Source: Bacteroidales bacterium (GTDB lineage Bacteria > Bacteroidota > Bacteroidia > Bacteroidales > Paludibacteraceae). Taken from it: a DNA stretch of 56,808 bases. This document shows, one piece after another, positions 26,270 to 34,534 of this stretch (position 1 is the stretch's first letter; each line of letters starts with the position of its first letter). The DNA lies in assembly GCA_015061165.1 (NCBI GenBank), contig SUXC01000018.1, forward strand, positions 1-56,808, in the 5' to 3' direction. Made by a program: the position numbers and the translations under genes. The notes beneath the pieces are model-generated. The model worked only from the letters and a program-made list of their open reading frames with translations, did no database searches and was not told where the DNA came from.

Positions 26270-26845
26270 ATGAAAACAAGCGTTACTTCCCTACACCCTA
26301 TGCTTCCTCTTTTGCGCGAGGCAGTGGAGCAACAATTGAGGTATCCCATCAAGAGTCAGCAGAGCGTATATGCACTCTGTGAGGCTCTGCGTGGTCAGAT
26401 CAATGAAGATACTATTCGCCGTCTATGGGGACTGCGCAAGGATGGCTATGCCAGTGTACAACGCGCCACATTGGATATCCTGTGTAAGTACATCGGCGCA
26501 CGTGATTGGGAGGATTTTCTTGCGCAAGCCATGGCAAATACCGATTGCGAATCAGAATTGGGTGCACAATTGCCACAGATTATTGCCGACCAATTAACTA
26601 TAGGGCAAGAGATAGAACTGACATGGCTGCCCAATAGGCGATGCCGATTGGTGTTCTTGGGAGAGGCAAAATGGCGCGTGGAGGCGGTGGAAAACTCTAG
26701 CACATTGCAGGTGGGAGATATGTTTGAGTGCCGCACATTCGTTGTCGGACAAATGGCGTACTTGGATTCGCTTACACGCGACGGAAAATGCTTAGGCAGC
26801 TATCGCATCGGTATACAAAATGGTGTAAGATGTGGTGCATTATAG
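26270..26845 (+). CDS. Small regulatory-looking protein, divergent from the kinase
   Basis: 191 residues from the ATG at 26270; upstream in-frame codons lie in the promoter. The N-terminal about 80 residues ('SQQSVYALCEALRGQ', 'DTIRRLWGLRKDGYASVQR', 'TLDILCKYIGARDWEDFL') match a helical domain common at the start of Bacteroidales proteins and reminiscent of HTH folds. The C-terminal half is beta-rich ('ELTWLPNRRCRLVFLGEAKW'). It may be a partner or target of the divergent kinase. This is inference from arrangement. Confidence 0.7.
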   Translation: MKTSVTSLHPMLPLLREAVEQQLRYPIKSQQSVYALCEALRGQINEDTIRRLWGLRKDGYASVQRATLDILCKYIGARDWEDFLAQAMANTDCESELGAQLPQIIADQLTIGQEIELTWLPNRRCRLVFLGEAKWRVEAVENSSTLQVGDMFECRTFVVGQMAYLDSLTRDGKCLGSYRIGIQNGVRCGAL

Positions 26846-26905
26846 CACAAATCGCACCCCAAAGAGGATGCGATTGGATTTTTTGAATTATCTTGAAGAT
26901 GCTTT

Positions 26906-27607
26906 TTATTCTCCGCAAAATTCTGCTACGCAGCGTTGGTATGCTGCTACTGGGTCTTCGGCTGCGGTGATTGGGCGACCCACGACGATGAAGTCAGAGC
27001 CAATCTCGCGTGCTTTGGCAGGAGTGGTGATACGCACTTGGTCGCCTACTACGCCATCGGCAAAGCGAATGCCTGGGGTCACGGTGTAGAAATCCTTGCC
27101 ACATGCCTCTTTCACCATACCTGCCTCCAGTGGCGAGCAAACCACGCCATCCAAACCAGCGGCTTGGGCATTCTTGGCATAGTGTACCACGACATCACCG
27201 ATATTGCCTGGGATAAGGAGGTCGTTGTGCATACGTTCCTCGCTGGTAGAGGTGAGTTGGGTTACTGCCAAGAGGATAGGACGGGTACCGTCTTCGCGTG
27301 TCAAGCCCTCAAGGGCTGCTTTCATCATTTCAATAGTACCTGCGGCGTGGAGGTTGCACATGTCTACGTCCAAACGAGAGAGTACGGACATGGCTTTCTT
27401 GACCGTGTTAGGTATGTCGTGGAGCTTGAGGTCAAGGAAGATCTTGTGTCCACGGCGTTTGAGTTCGCGCACGATAGCAGGACCTTCTGCGTAGTAGAGT
27501 TCCATACCAATCTTTACATAAGGCTTTACATCGCCCATCTTGTCAAGGAAGCGATAGGTCTCTTCTGCCGAAGCGAAATCGCATGCAATAATCACATCTT
27601 TATTCAT
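26906..27607 (-). CDS. pyrF: Orotidine 5'-phosphate decarboxylase (short type)
   Basis: 233 residues. It decarboxylates OMP to UMP. The catalytic segment is '[18 protein letters not shown]', and phosphate-binding elements are 'TPGIRF' and '[16 protein letters not shown]'. It belongs to the short PyrF type of Bacillus and E. coli rather than the longer type that I recall as usual in Bacteroides. The start overlaps the pyrD stop by 8 bp, and it is last in pyrC-pyrK-pyrD-pyrF. Confidence 0.95.
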   Translation of the reverse strand: MNKDVIIACDFASAEETYRFLDKMGDVKPYVKIGMELYYAEGPAIVRELKRRGHKIFLDLKLHDIPNTVKKAMSVLSRLDVDMCNLHAAGTIEMMKAALEGLTREDGTRPILLAVTQLTSTSEERMHNDLLIPGNIGDVVVHYAKNAQAAGLDGVVCSPLEAGMVKEACGKDFYTVTPGIRFADGVVGDQVRITTPAKAREIGSDFIVVGRPITAAEDPVAAYQRCVAEFCGE

Positions 27608-28523
27608 GGTTCACTATTCCAATTATATCGGTTAATTTATCTATTTTCAATTCATCCATAAGGGTTGGTAGGCGGTCGATGATTTCTTTTGCCACCATGG
27701 GGTTGGTGAGGTTGGCAGCACCAATCTCTACGGCTGTTGCGCCTGCCATCATCATCTCTATCACATCTTCTGCGCTGCTCACGCCACCGCAACCGATGAT
27801 AGGCAGAGAAGTGGCGCGTGCTACTTGGTTCACCATACGTAGGGCGAGCGGGAAGATGCCTGCGCCCGAATAGCCACCATAGCGGTTGGCAATCACGGGA
27901 CGGCGACGGCGAATATCAATGCGCATGCCGAGTACGGTGTTGATGAGGCAAAGTCCGTCTGCTCCTGCTGCTTCGCATGCTTTGGCAATTGCCACGATGT
28001 CAGTGACGTTGGGCGATAGCTTCATATATACGGGTTTGGTAGTTACTGCCTTCACGGCTGCCGTCACTTCGGCAGCTGCCTCTGGGCTGGTGCCAAATGC
28101 CATACCACCGTTGTGGACATTAGGGCAGGAAATGTTTACCTCGAGGATATCAATGGGCTCTTTGTCGAGCATAGCGCAGGTCTCTACATAGTCTTGCACG
28201 GAGAAACCGCTCACGTTCGCCACAATGCAGCCATTATAGTGGCTTTTGAGGCGAGGGAGTTCGTGAGCAATCACGTGTTCTACGCCTGGGTTTTGGAGTC
28301 CGACCGCGTTAATCATGCCATAGTTGCCGCACTCAGCGATACGAGGCAACGGATTGCCGTAGCGCGCTTCGCGGGTAGTGCCTTTGAAGGATATACCGCC
28401 CAAGCAGTTTATGTCGTATAACTCAGCAAACTCATTACCAAAACCATAGGTTCCCGATGCAGGGATGATGGGGTTGGCGAGGGTGATGCTTGAGAGGGAT
28501 ATTTGCAATCTGTTCATATTCAT
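27600..28523 (-). CDS. pyrD: Dihydroorotate dehydrogenase class 1B, catalytic subunit
   Basis: 307 residues, FMN enzyme. It oxidises dihydroorotate and passes electrons through PyrK to NAD. Motifs are '[19 protein letters not shown]', the catalytic-Cys loop '[13 protein letters not shown]', and phosphate-binding '[13 protein letters not shown]'. It pairs with the upstream pyrK. An 85-bp run of GGGAGTCGG-type repeats (28528-28612) lies between them. Confidence 0.96.
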   Translation of the reverse strand: MNMNRLQISLSSITLANPIIPASGTYGFGNEFAELYDINCLGGISFKGTTREARYGNPLPRIAECGNYGMINAVGLQNPGVEHVIAHELPRLKSHYNGCIVANVSGFSVQDYVETCAMLDKEPIDILEVNISCPNVHNGGMAFGTSPEAAAEVTAAVKAVTTKPVYMKLSPNVTDIVAIAKACEAAGADGLCLINTVLGMRIDIRRRRPVIANRYGGYSGAGIFPLALRMVNQVARATSLPIIGCGGVSSAEDVIEMMMAGATAVEIGAANLTNPMVAKEIIDRLPTLMDELKIDKLTDIIGIVNHE

Positions 28524-28527
28524 TTTA

Positions 28528-28612
28528 TTGAGTCGGGATTCGGGAGTCGGGAATCGAAAATCGGGAGTCGAGAGTCGGGAATCGAAAATCGGGAGTCGAG
28601 AGTCGGGAATCC
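28528..28612. repeat. GGGAGTCGGGAATCG-type short tandem repeat
   Basis: Degenerate gggagtcggg/gagtcgagagtcggg/aatcgaaaatc units lie between pyrK and pyrD. A related run is at 39286-39380. Confidence 0.9.
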
Positions 28613-29397
28613 TATAATATCAGTTCACTTGCGGGGAAGACGGGGCCTTCTTTGCAGACGCGTTTGGGTCCTTGGGTGGTTTGGATGGTGCAGCCCATGC
28701 ATGCGCCAAAGCCGCAACCCATACGCTCTTCCATGCTCACTTCGCCATGGGTGCCAGCGGCTTGCAGGAGTGCTTTGATCATGGGCAATGGTCCGCAGGT
28801 GTAATAGTAGGATTGTTGTCCATCTAAGGCGTTGGTGACAAAACCCTTTATGCCATGACTGCCATCTACAGTGGTGACGGTGACATCGCAACCGAGCGCG
28901 CGGAACTCCTCCTCGTAGAAGACTTCGTCTTTGGTATTGAAGCCGAGAATAACGCGCACCGCTTTGCCTGCTTCGCGCAGTTGGCGAGCGAGCATATACA
29001 TAGGTGGAACACCTACGCCACCACCCACAAGCAATGGTTTGTCGCCTGCCTTCGAGAGGTCGTAGCCATTGCCAAGCACAGTCAGTACATCGAGTTGTGT
29101 GCCGATTGGCAGGCGACTCATCGCCTCAGTACCTACGCCTACTACCTTATATATAATAGTGAGGAGTTGTGTAGCGTTGTTTAGCGGTTGTGTAGTGGTG
29201 TTTAGCGGTTGTGGAGTGTTGTGCAGCGGTTGTTCCACATTGCAGACGGATATGGGTCGGCGGAGGAACTGACCTTCCACGCGAATATTCACGAACTGCC
29301 CAGGCAGAATGCCTGTGGTGTCGCCACAAAGCTGCATACGATATATGTTCTTGGCTATCTGTTCGTTGGTTTTTATTTCAAATGTTAGTTGCTTCAT
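28612..29397 (-). CDS. pyrK: Dihydroorotate dehydrogenase electron-transfer subunit with repeat-derived insert
   Basis: 261 residues. FAD- and NAD-binding ferredoxin-reductase fold ('RRPISVCNVE', 'LLVGGGVGVPPMYMLA'). The [2Fe-2S] motif is C-x4-C-x2-C-x10-C ('MGCGFGACMGCTIQ' to 'RVC'). Between the flavin-binding strands 'RRPISVCNVEQ' and 'LTIIYKVVGVGTEAMS' lies an insert of about 20 residues rich in Q, N, T, P and L. It is encoded by a GTTGTGTAGTGGTG-type tandem repeat (29155-29240). The loop is normally short in this family. The motifs are intact, so the protein is probably functional. Confidence 0.93.
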   Translation of the reverse strand: MKQLTFEIKTNEQIAKNIYRMQLCGDTTGILPGQFVNIRVEGQFLRRPISVCNVEQPLHNTPQPLNTTTQPLNNATQLLTIIYKVVGVGTEAMSRLPIGTQLDVLTVLGNGYDLSKAGDKPLLVGGGVGVPPMYMLARQLREAGKAVRVILGFNTKDEVFYEEEFRALGCDVTVTTVDGSHGIKGFVTNALDGQQSYYYTCGPLPMIKALLQAAGTHGEVSMEERMGCGFGACMGCTIQTTQGPKRVCKEGPVFPASELIL

Positions 29398-29427
29398 TTC
29401 TTGTTTATGTTATGGTTGTCTATCGGC

Positions 29428-29471
29428 GAGGTCACGATGAGGTCACGATGAGGTCACGATGAGGTCACGAT
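29428..29471. repeat. Four perfect 11-bp tandem repeats
   Basis: gaggtcacgat is repeated four times without change in the pyrC-pyrK gap. No protein is encoded. Confidence 0.95.
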
Positions 29472-29498
29472 GGAGATAGGTGGCAAATAGGCGGCAAA

Positions 29499-30629
29499 CT
29501 ACTGGTTGGTATTGTTATAAACTGTTATTCCATTGACGATGGTCTTTACACATTTGCCATACACTTCCCATCCTTCGAATGGCATGGCTTGCCCCATGGA
29601 TAGGAAGTTGTTGGGGTCAATACGATAGCATGCATCCAAATCGAAGTAGGCAAAGGAGCCCGAATTGTCCAAACCGATGATGCGGGCTGGGTTGGTGGAC
29701 ATGAGTTCGATAAGGCGTTCGAGAGTGATGATACCCGTTTTAACAAAGTGGGTGTACATCAGTGGGAAAGCGGTCTCTAAGCCCACAATACCGAAGGCAC
29801 TCTTTTCCAATCCGCGGCTTTTCTCCTCTGCGCTATGGGGCGCGTGGTCGGTGGCGATACAATCGATGGTGCCGTCTTTGATGCCCTCAATGAGTGCGAG
29901 GCGGTCTTCTTCCGCGCGGAGAGGTGGATTCATTTTCCATTTGCCGTCCTCTTGGAGGTCTTTGTCGGTGAGGAGCAAATAGTGTGGTGCAGTCTCGCAA
30001 GTTACGGGCAATCCTTTTGCTTTTGCCTCGCGGATAAGTGCCACACTCTCTTTGGTAGAGATATGGCATATATGAAAACGACACCCTGTCATCTCTACCA
30101 GACGGATGTCGCGTTCTATCTCTTTCCATTCGCTTTCAGACACGATGCCACGGTGTCCGTGCGCTTTGGCATATTCGCCCGCGTGGATATAGCCGCCATT
30201 GAGCAGCGACTCCACTTCGCAGTGAGCCACCATCGCACGATCTACCGCACGAATGCGCTTCATGGCTTCGCGCATTAAGTCTTCATCTTGAATACCACGA
30301 CCATCATCAGAGAAACCTTTTACGTAGGGCGCAAGTGCTTCAAAATCCACCAACTCGCCTGCACCCTTCTGACCCATAGTAATAGAAGCAAAGGGATAAA
30401 CGCCCGTGTATGTATCGCGACGGATGATATCCAATTGTTCTTGCAAATGCTCCACCGTATCAGGAACGGGATTGAGGTTAGGCATAGTAAACACAGCGCT
30501 GTAGCCAGATGCAGCGGCAGCCATGCTGCCTGTTTGAATAGTCTCCTTATACGAAAAACCCGGCTCACGAAAGTGGACATGAAGGTCCACAAGAGCCGGA
30601 ATTTGTACTATGTTGCGGTTTGACGCCAT
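29499..30629 (-). CDS. pyrC: Dihydroorotase
   Basis: 376 residues. It cyclises carbamoyl-aspartate to dihydroorotate. Metal motifs are 'LVDLHVHFREPG', 'MVAHCEVES', 'HICHISTKES' and 'IATDHAPHS'. It lacks the N-terminal extension of longer dihydroorotases, starting almost directly at the barrel, and has an OB-like tail. It is first in the pyrC-pyrK-pyrD-pyrF group and has its own promoter (-7 box at 30657-30664). Confidence 0.95.
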   Translation of the reverse strand: MASNRNIVQIPALVDLHVHFREPGFSYKETIQTGSMAAAASGYSAVFTMPNLNPVPDTVEHLQEQLDIIRRDTYTGVYPFASITMGQKGAGELVDFEALAPYVKGFSDDGRGIQDEDLMREAMKRIRAVDRAMVAHCEVESLLNGGYIHAGEYAKAHGHRGIVSESEWKEIERDIRLVEMTGCRFHICHISTKESVALIREAKAKGLPVTCETAPHYLLLTDKDLQEDGKWKMNPPLRAEEDRLALIEGIKDGTIDCIATDHAPHSAEEKSRGLEKSAFGIVGLETAFPLMYTHFVKTGIITLERLIELMSTNPARIIGLDNSGSFAYFDLDACYRIDPNNFLSMGQAMPFEGWEVYGKCVKTIVNGITVYNNTNQ

Positions 30630-30656
30630 CTTGATTGCAAATATTTAATTTGCGTG

Positions 30657-30664
30657 CAAAGTTA
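30657..30664 (-). promoter_or_regulatory. Promoter -7 box of the pyrC-pyrK-pyrD-pyrF group
   Basis: The minus strand reads TAacTTTG, with TTGTGTATATC upstream at -33 spacing. The 5' UTR is about 20 nt, leaving little room for an attenuator. Confidence 0.7.
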
Positions 30665-30743
30665 CTACTTTTTTTTGATATACACAAGTGTTAAGTGGCT
30701 TTTTTTTGTCATAACTATTTTTTGCCAATTCTATTTGTCATTT

Positions 30744-31925
30744 TTATGTTATTAGGTCTTCGATGATTGTATTTAGAATATGATAACCTTGGGTGGTTGC
30801 CACTATGCGATTGCCTTGCGCAGAGAGTAATCCCCGATTAATATACCCCTGTGCTTTCTGCATAGGAATCTCGTTGGCTGCTACACCGTGACGGGTGCGA
30901 AGCCCCAACATGATGCGTTCGATGTGCCGTTGCTCATCGGTCAGTTGCTCTATTTGGGGTTGCAGTTGGTGGGCATTGGCTTGCTGAATATAGGTGTCCA
31001 AATCGCTGATGTTCCATTGGCGTTGCTGTCCGTTGTAGCTGTGTGCTCCTGCGCCAAGACCTATATACGGCGTGTCGTTCCAATAACTGGAATTGTGCTT
31101 GGATTCGCAGTTGGGCAGGGCAAAATTGCTCACCTCGTAATGGATATATCCGTTGGCGGTCAATTGCTCCACCAAATAGTCATACATCTGCATCTCCGTC
31201 TCTTCATCTACGGCTTCCACTACGCCATGGTCGAGTAGGGTGGTGAGTGCGGTGCCTTCCTCGTAGATGAGTCCGTAGGTGGAGATATGTTGCACGTTGA
31301 GTTGCAGGGCCTGTGCTACGTCGTGCTGCCACTGCTGCATGGTTTGCGAGGGTAGGGCGTATATGAGGTCGATGGAGATGTTGTCGAAGCCTGCGGATTG
31401 CGCTATGGCAACAGCTTGGCGCGCCTGCTCGGCATTGTGCCGCCTGCCTATGAGTTGCAATAGTTCATCTTCAAAACTCTGCACGCCAATACTCAGGCGA
31501 TTGATACCCATCGCTCGCCACGCGCGGGCTTTCTCTTGGGTTATATCACCTGGATTGGCTTCCAATGTGATTTCTTGCCTCTCGCCTTTCGCCTCTCGCC
31601 TAATAGCCTCAACGATAGCACGCAAGTGCTCCACTTGTAGCGTGCTTGGCGTTCCGCCACCTATGTATATAGTGGATATGGGATATTGGTTATTGGCTAT
31701 TGGATATTGGTTATTGGTTATTGGGTATCGGCTATTGGATATGGACAGGCGGTCTTGTATTTCCACGAGCAGTGCTTGCACGTACTGCGCTTGCTTCTCC
31801 AGATGAGTGGTGGAAAAAAAGTCGCAGTACTTGCACCGACTCTTGCAAAATGGTATATGTATGTATATGCCTGCCAATCTCTTGCCTTTAACCTCTAACC
31901 TATCACATCGCCTCATAAATGGCAT
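30744..31925 (-). CDS. hemW: HemW-like radical SAM protein with repeat-derived insert
   Basis: 393 residues. Radical SAM motif 'IHIPFCKSRCKYCDFF' (C-x3-C-x2-C) and 'IYIGGGTPSTL', with the C-terminal HemN-like region ('YNGQQRQWNISDLDTYIQ'). HemW proteins are haem-related chaperones, not true coproporphyrinogen dehydrogenases. Residues just before 'STIYIGGGTPS' ('RYPITNNQYPIANNQYPI') are encoded by the TATTGG repeat (31680-31745). The N-terminus before 'GIYIHIPFC' is also repeat-encoded (31878-31905). The start is uncertain: ATG 31925 or 31916, both overlapping the upstream gene's end. Confidence 0.9.
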   Translation of the reverse strand: MPFMRRCDRLEVKGKRLAGIYIHIPFCKSRCKYCDFFSTTHLEKQAQYVQALLVEIQDRLSISNSRYPITNNQYPIANNQYPISTIYIGGGTPSTLQVEHLRAIVEAIRREAKGERQEITLEANPGDITQEKARAWRAMGINRLSIGVQSFEDELLQLIGRRHNAEQARQAVAIAQSAGFDNISIDLIYALPSQTMQQWQHDVAQALQLNVQHISTYGLIYEEGTALTTLLDHGVVEAVDEETEMQMYDYLVEQLTANGYIHYEVSNFALPNCESKHNSSYWNDTPYIGLGAGAHSYNGQQRQWNISDLDTYIQQANAHQLQPQIEQLTDEQRHIERIMLGLRTRHGVAANEIPMQKAQGYINRGLLSAQGNRIVATTQGYHILNTIIEDLIT

Positions 31926-33060
31926 TCGCCAGCGTTTTGAGGATGTCTTTGTCAGGGTCGTAAATGTATCCGTTGGTCATAGCCACAATGCCCCAATGGT
32001 CTTCGGGACTCCAAATCATGATGCTGCGCAGTCCGTATGCGTCGCCTGTGTGGCCAATGGGGTAATGTCCTGGAGTGTTGTACTTCTCATCGTTCAGGAA
32101 GTCCACAAACTCCCATAGGCATAGTCCGTATTGGTCTTCCCACTCGTGGATGTTTTGTATGTACCAAACGGGTGTTTGCATAGTTTTGGCACTCTCTTCG
32201 GAGATAATGCGCACGCCGTCCAGTTCGCCATAGTTCATGTGCATCATCATATATCGAGCGAGGTCGTGTGCCGATATTTTCACACCACCTGTAGGCGAGA
32301 ATATAGGTGCTGAGTAGCCCATAATGTAATTATCCAAGCGATGAGCCACGCTGCTGTATGCGCGGGACTTAACGTATTTGCCATCGCGGTAGTTGTATAT
32401 GCTGGCAAATTTGGTGGTATCAAGCATATCCACGTTGTGTCCGCCGCATAGTCCCAGTTTGTTAATGATGCTATCTTTTACATAGCGGTCAAAGCGCACG
32501 CCTGACACTTTCTCCAATATGGTGCCTGCGAGGTTGAGACCTAAATTGGAGTAGTTGTATCCTTCTCCTGGCTTGTATTCGTAGTATGTCGCAGCGCAGT
32601 CGCCATTCACGGCTGGGTTGAGGGGGTCGAGGGTGGAGTAGTTCTCAGGATCACGGAAGCTGGCGGTATGTGAGAGCACCATGCGCAGCGTGATAGGTAC
32701 GTCGGGGTGATGAGGGTTGCGGATAGTGAAACCGATGAGATCGCTGATGTCGTCATCCAATGAGATGATGCCTTTTTCTACGTGTTGCATGAGTCCTGTG
32801 GCGGTGAAGGACTTGGAGATGGATGCTATGCGCATCATGTGGTCATTGGCGAGGGGCGTTTGGGTTTCAAGGTCTTTGTAACCAAAGGATTGGTTATAGA
32901 CAATCTGCCCGTCTTGCACCACTGCGGCGGAAACGCCAACACACTGATACTGATCCATGACTTGCTTGATGGCATTGTTGATACGCTCTTCTTGCGTCAT
33001 TGCGCAACTGGTCAGCAGCATACTCGCTGCCAAAACCCACATTAATTTGTTCCTTTTCAT
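31903..33060 (-). CDS. Serine hydrolase lipoprotein of the beta-lactamase fold
   Basis: 385 residues with a lipoprotein signal ('LAASMLLTSCAM', Cys about 19). Catalytic motifs are SISK (SxxK), YSN in 'GYNYSNLGLNL', and HTG in 'IGHTGDAYG'. This is the class C beta-lactamase/D-Ala-D-Ala carboxypeptidase/esterase superfamily. Substrate could be peptidoglycan fragments or an ester. True beta-lactamase activity is not indicated. Probably anchored in an envelope membrane. Its stop overlaps the hemW start by up to 23 bp. Confidence 0.88.
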   Translation of the reverse strand: MKRNKLMWVLAASMLLTSCAMTQEERINNAIKQVMDQYQCVGVSAAVVQDGQIVYNQSFGYKDLETQTPLANDHMMRIASISKSFTATGLMQHVEKGIISLDDDISDLIGFTIRNPHHPDVPITLRMVLSHTASFRDPENYSTLDPLNPAVNGDCAATYYEYKPGEGYNYSNLGLNLAGTILEKVSGVRFDRYVKDSIINKLGLCGGHNVDMLDTTKFASIYNYRDGKYVKSRAYSSVAHRLDNYIMGYSAPIFSPTGGVKISAHDLARYMMMHMNYGELDGVRIISEESAKTMQTPVWYIQNIHEWEDQYGLCLWEFVDFLNDEKYNTPGHYPIGHTGDAYGLRSIMIWSPEDHWGIVAMTNGYIYDPDKDILKTLANAIYEAM

Positions 33061-33084
33061 ATATATTACTTTTAAAGTTAATTT

Positions 33085-33218
33085 GTGCTATTGGCTATCG
33101 GCTATTGGTTATCGGCTATTGGTTATTGGCTATAGGTTTGGGGATGCGGCTACGCCGCTATGCGTGCCTCTAACCTCTCGCCTTTAACCTCTAACCTTTA
33201 ACCTCTCGCCTCTAACTT
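33085..33218. repeat. TATTGG-type and CCTCTAACC-type repeat runs between genes
   Basis: ggctattggttatcggc-type units (33088-33140) are followed by cctctaacctctcgcc-type units (33170-33218). The two repeat families lie side by side. Confidence 0.85.
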
Positions 33219-34522
33219 CTCTTCTCTCCCCACAAATGCTTCATCCACTCTGCCATTTTCTGCTCTTGGGGGCTGCCTTGGGCATGCCAGAACTGTGTGC
33301 CTTGCAGGGCATCGGGCAGGAATTGTTGCTTCACAAAGTGGTTGGGGAAATCGTGTGCGTACTTATATCCCTCTCCATAGCCCAGTTCATCCATGAGTTT
33401 GGTAGGGGCATTACGCAGATGCAGTGGTACAGGCAAGTTGCCTGTCTTTTCTACCGTTTCCAATGCTTGATTGATAGCTAAATAGGCAGAATTGGACTTC
33501 TGTGAGGTGGCAAGATACACCGTTACCAATGCCAGCGGAATACGTCCTTCGGGCCAACCAATCTTCTGCAATGTATCGAAGCAAGCGTTCGCCACCAACA
33601 TGGCGTTGGGGTTGGCAAGTCCTATGTCTTCGCTCGCGGAAATGACCAATCGGCGGGCGATGAACTTTGGGTCTTCGCCTGCGGCTACCATACGCGCCAA
33701 CCAATATAGTGCCGCATCTGGGTCGCTGCCGCGGATAGACTTGATGAAGGCAGAGATAATATCGTAATGCAGTTCGCCATCTTTGTCGTATGCTACAGGG
33801 TTCTGCTGTAGCTGTTTGGTTACAGTTTCATTGTCAATGACTTTAACACCTGAGTTAGTGACTAACTCAACGATATTGAGCAGTTTGCGGGCATCGCCAC
33901 CCGAGTAGCGCAATATGCTCTCTGTCTCACGCAGTTCGATATTTAGACTACGGATATGTTCATCCGTGGTCAGTACGCGTTGGAGGAGTTCCAATAGGTC
34001 TGCTTTCTCCAGTGATTTGAGCACATACACTTGGCAACGGCTGAGCAATGGTGTGATAACCTCAAACGAGGGGTTCTCTGTGGTGGCACCAATCAGCGTA
34101 ATGGTTCCATCTTCTACTGCGCCTAATAGACTGTCTTGTTGCGACTTAGAGAAACGGTGAATCTCATCGATGAATAGTATTGCTCGCCTATCGCCCGATG
34201 ATGATGTCCGGCTTCCGGCTTCTGGGAGCCCAAAGAACCCACTGCTAACCGCAGCATAGCGTTTGGCTTTGTCAATGACCTCGCGCACCTCTTTCACGCC
34301 ACTGGTGACAGCGCTGAGGGTGTAGAACGGACGTTCTAATTGATGGGCGATGATACGCGCCAATGTGGTCTTGCCTACACCCGGAGGGCCCCATAGTATG
34401 AACGATGACAGATTACCGTTCTCTATCATCTGGCGCAGGATAGCTCCTTCGCCTACGAGGTGCTTCTGACCAATGTATTCGTTGAGCGTCTTCGGACGCA
34501 ATCGTTCTGCTAATGGTAACAT
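33212..34522 (-). CDS. rarA: Replication-associated recombination protein A (MgsA/RarA AAA ATPase)
   Basis: 436 residues. It acts at stalled replication forks. Walker A is GPPGVGKTTLAR and Walker B is 'ILFIDEIHRFSKSQQD'. The C-terminal tetramer region has 'DPDAALYWLARMVAAGEDP'. Just before Walker B sits 'FFGLPEAGSRTSSSGDRR', longer than usual. It is encoded by GGCTTCCGG-type repeats (34196-34240) like those at 37031-37085. Only 12 bp separate it from recN, so cotranscription is likely. Confidence 0.94.
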   Translation of the reverse strand: MLPLAERLRPKTLNEYIGQKHLVGEGAILRQMIENGNLSSFILWGPPGVGKTTLARIIAHQLERPFYTLSAVTSGVKEVREVIDKAKRYAAVSSGFFGLPEAGSRTSSSGDRRAILFIDEIHRFSKSQQDSLLGAVEDGTITLIGATTENPSFEVITPLLSRCQVYVLKSLEKADLLELLQRVLTTDEHIRSLNIELRETESILRYSGGDARKLLNIVELVTNSGVKVIDNETVTKQLQQNPVAYDKDGELHYDIISAFIKSIRGSDPDAALYWLARMVAAGEDPKFIARRLVISASEDIGLANPNAMLVANACFDTLQKIGWPEGRIPLALVTVYLATSQKSNSAYLAINQALETVEKTGNLPVPLHLRNAPTKLMDELGYGEGYKYAHDFPNHFVKQQFLPDALQGTQFWHAQGSPQEQKMAEWMKHLWGEKRS

Positions 34523-34534
34523 TTCTCTAAAACA

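Noticed and set aside
29428..29471. Possible CRISPR array
   Set aside because: Units are 11 bp in direct contact without spacers, and no cas genes are present.
31686..31898. Plus-strand frames over the hemW repeat
   Set aside because: They are products of the TATTGG repeat inside the minus-strand hemW gene.
31903..33060. Beta-lactamase resistance gene
   Set aside because: The fold and motifs fit the broad serine hydrolase/carboxypeptidase group. Nothing shows beta-lactam hydrolysis.
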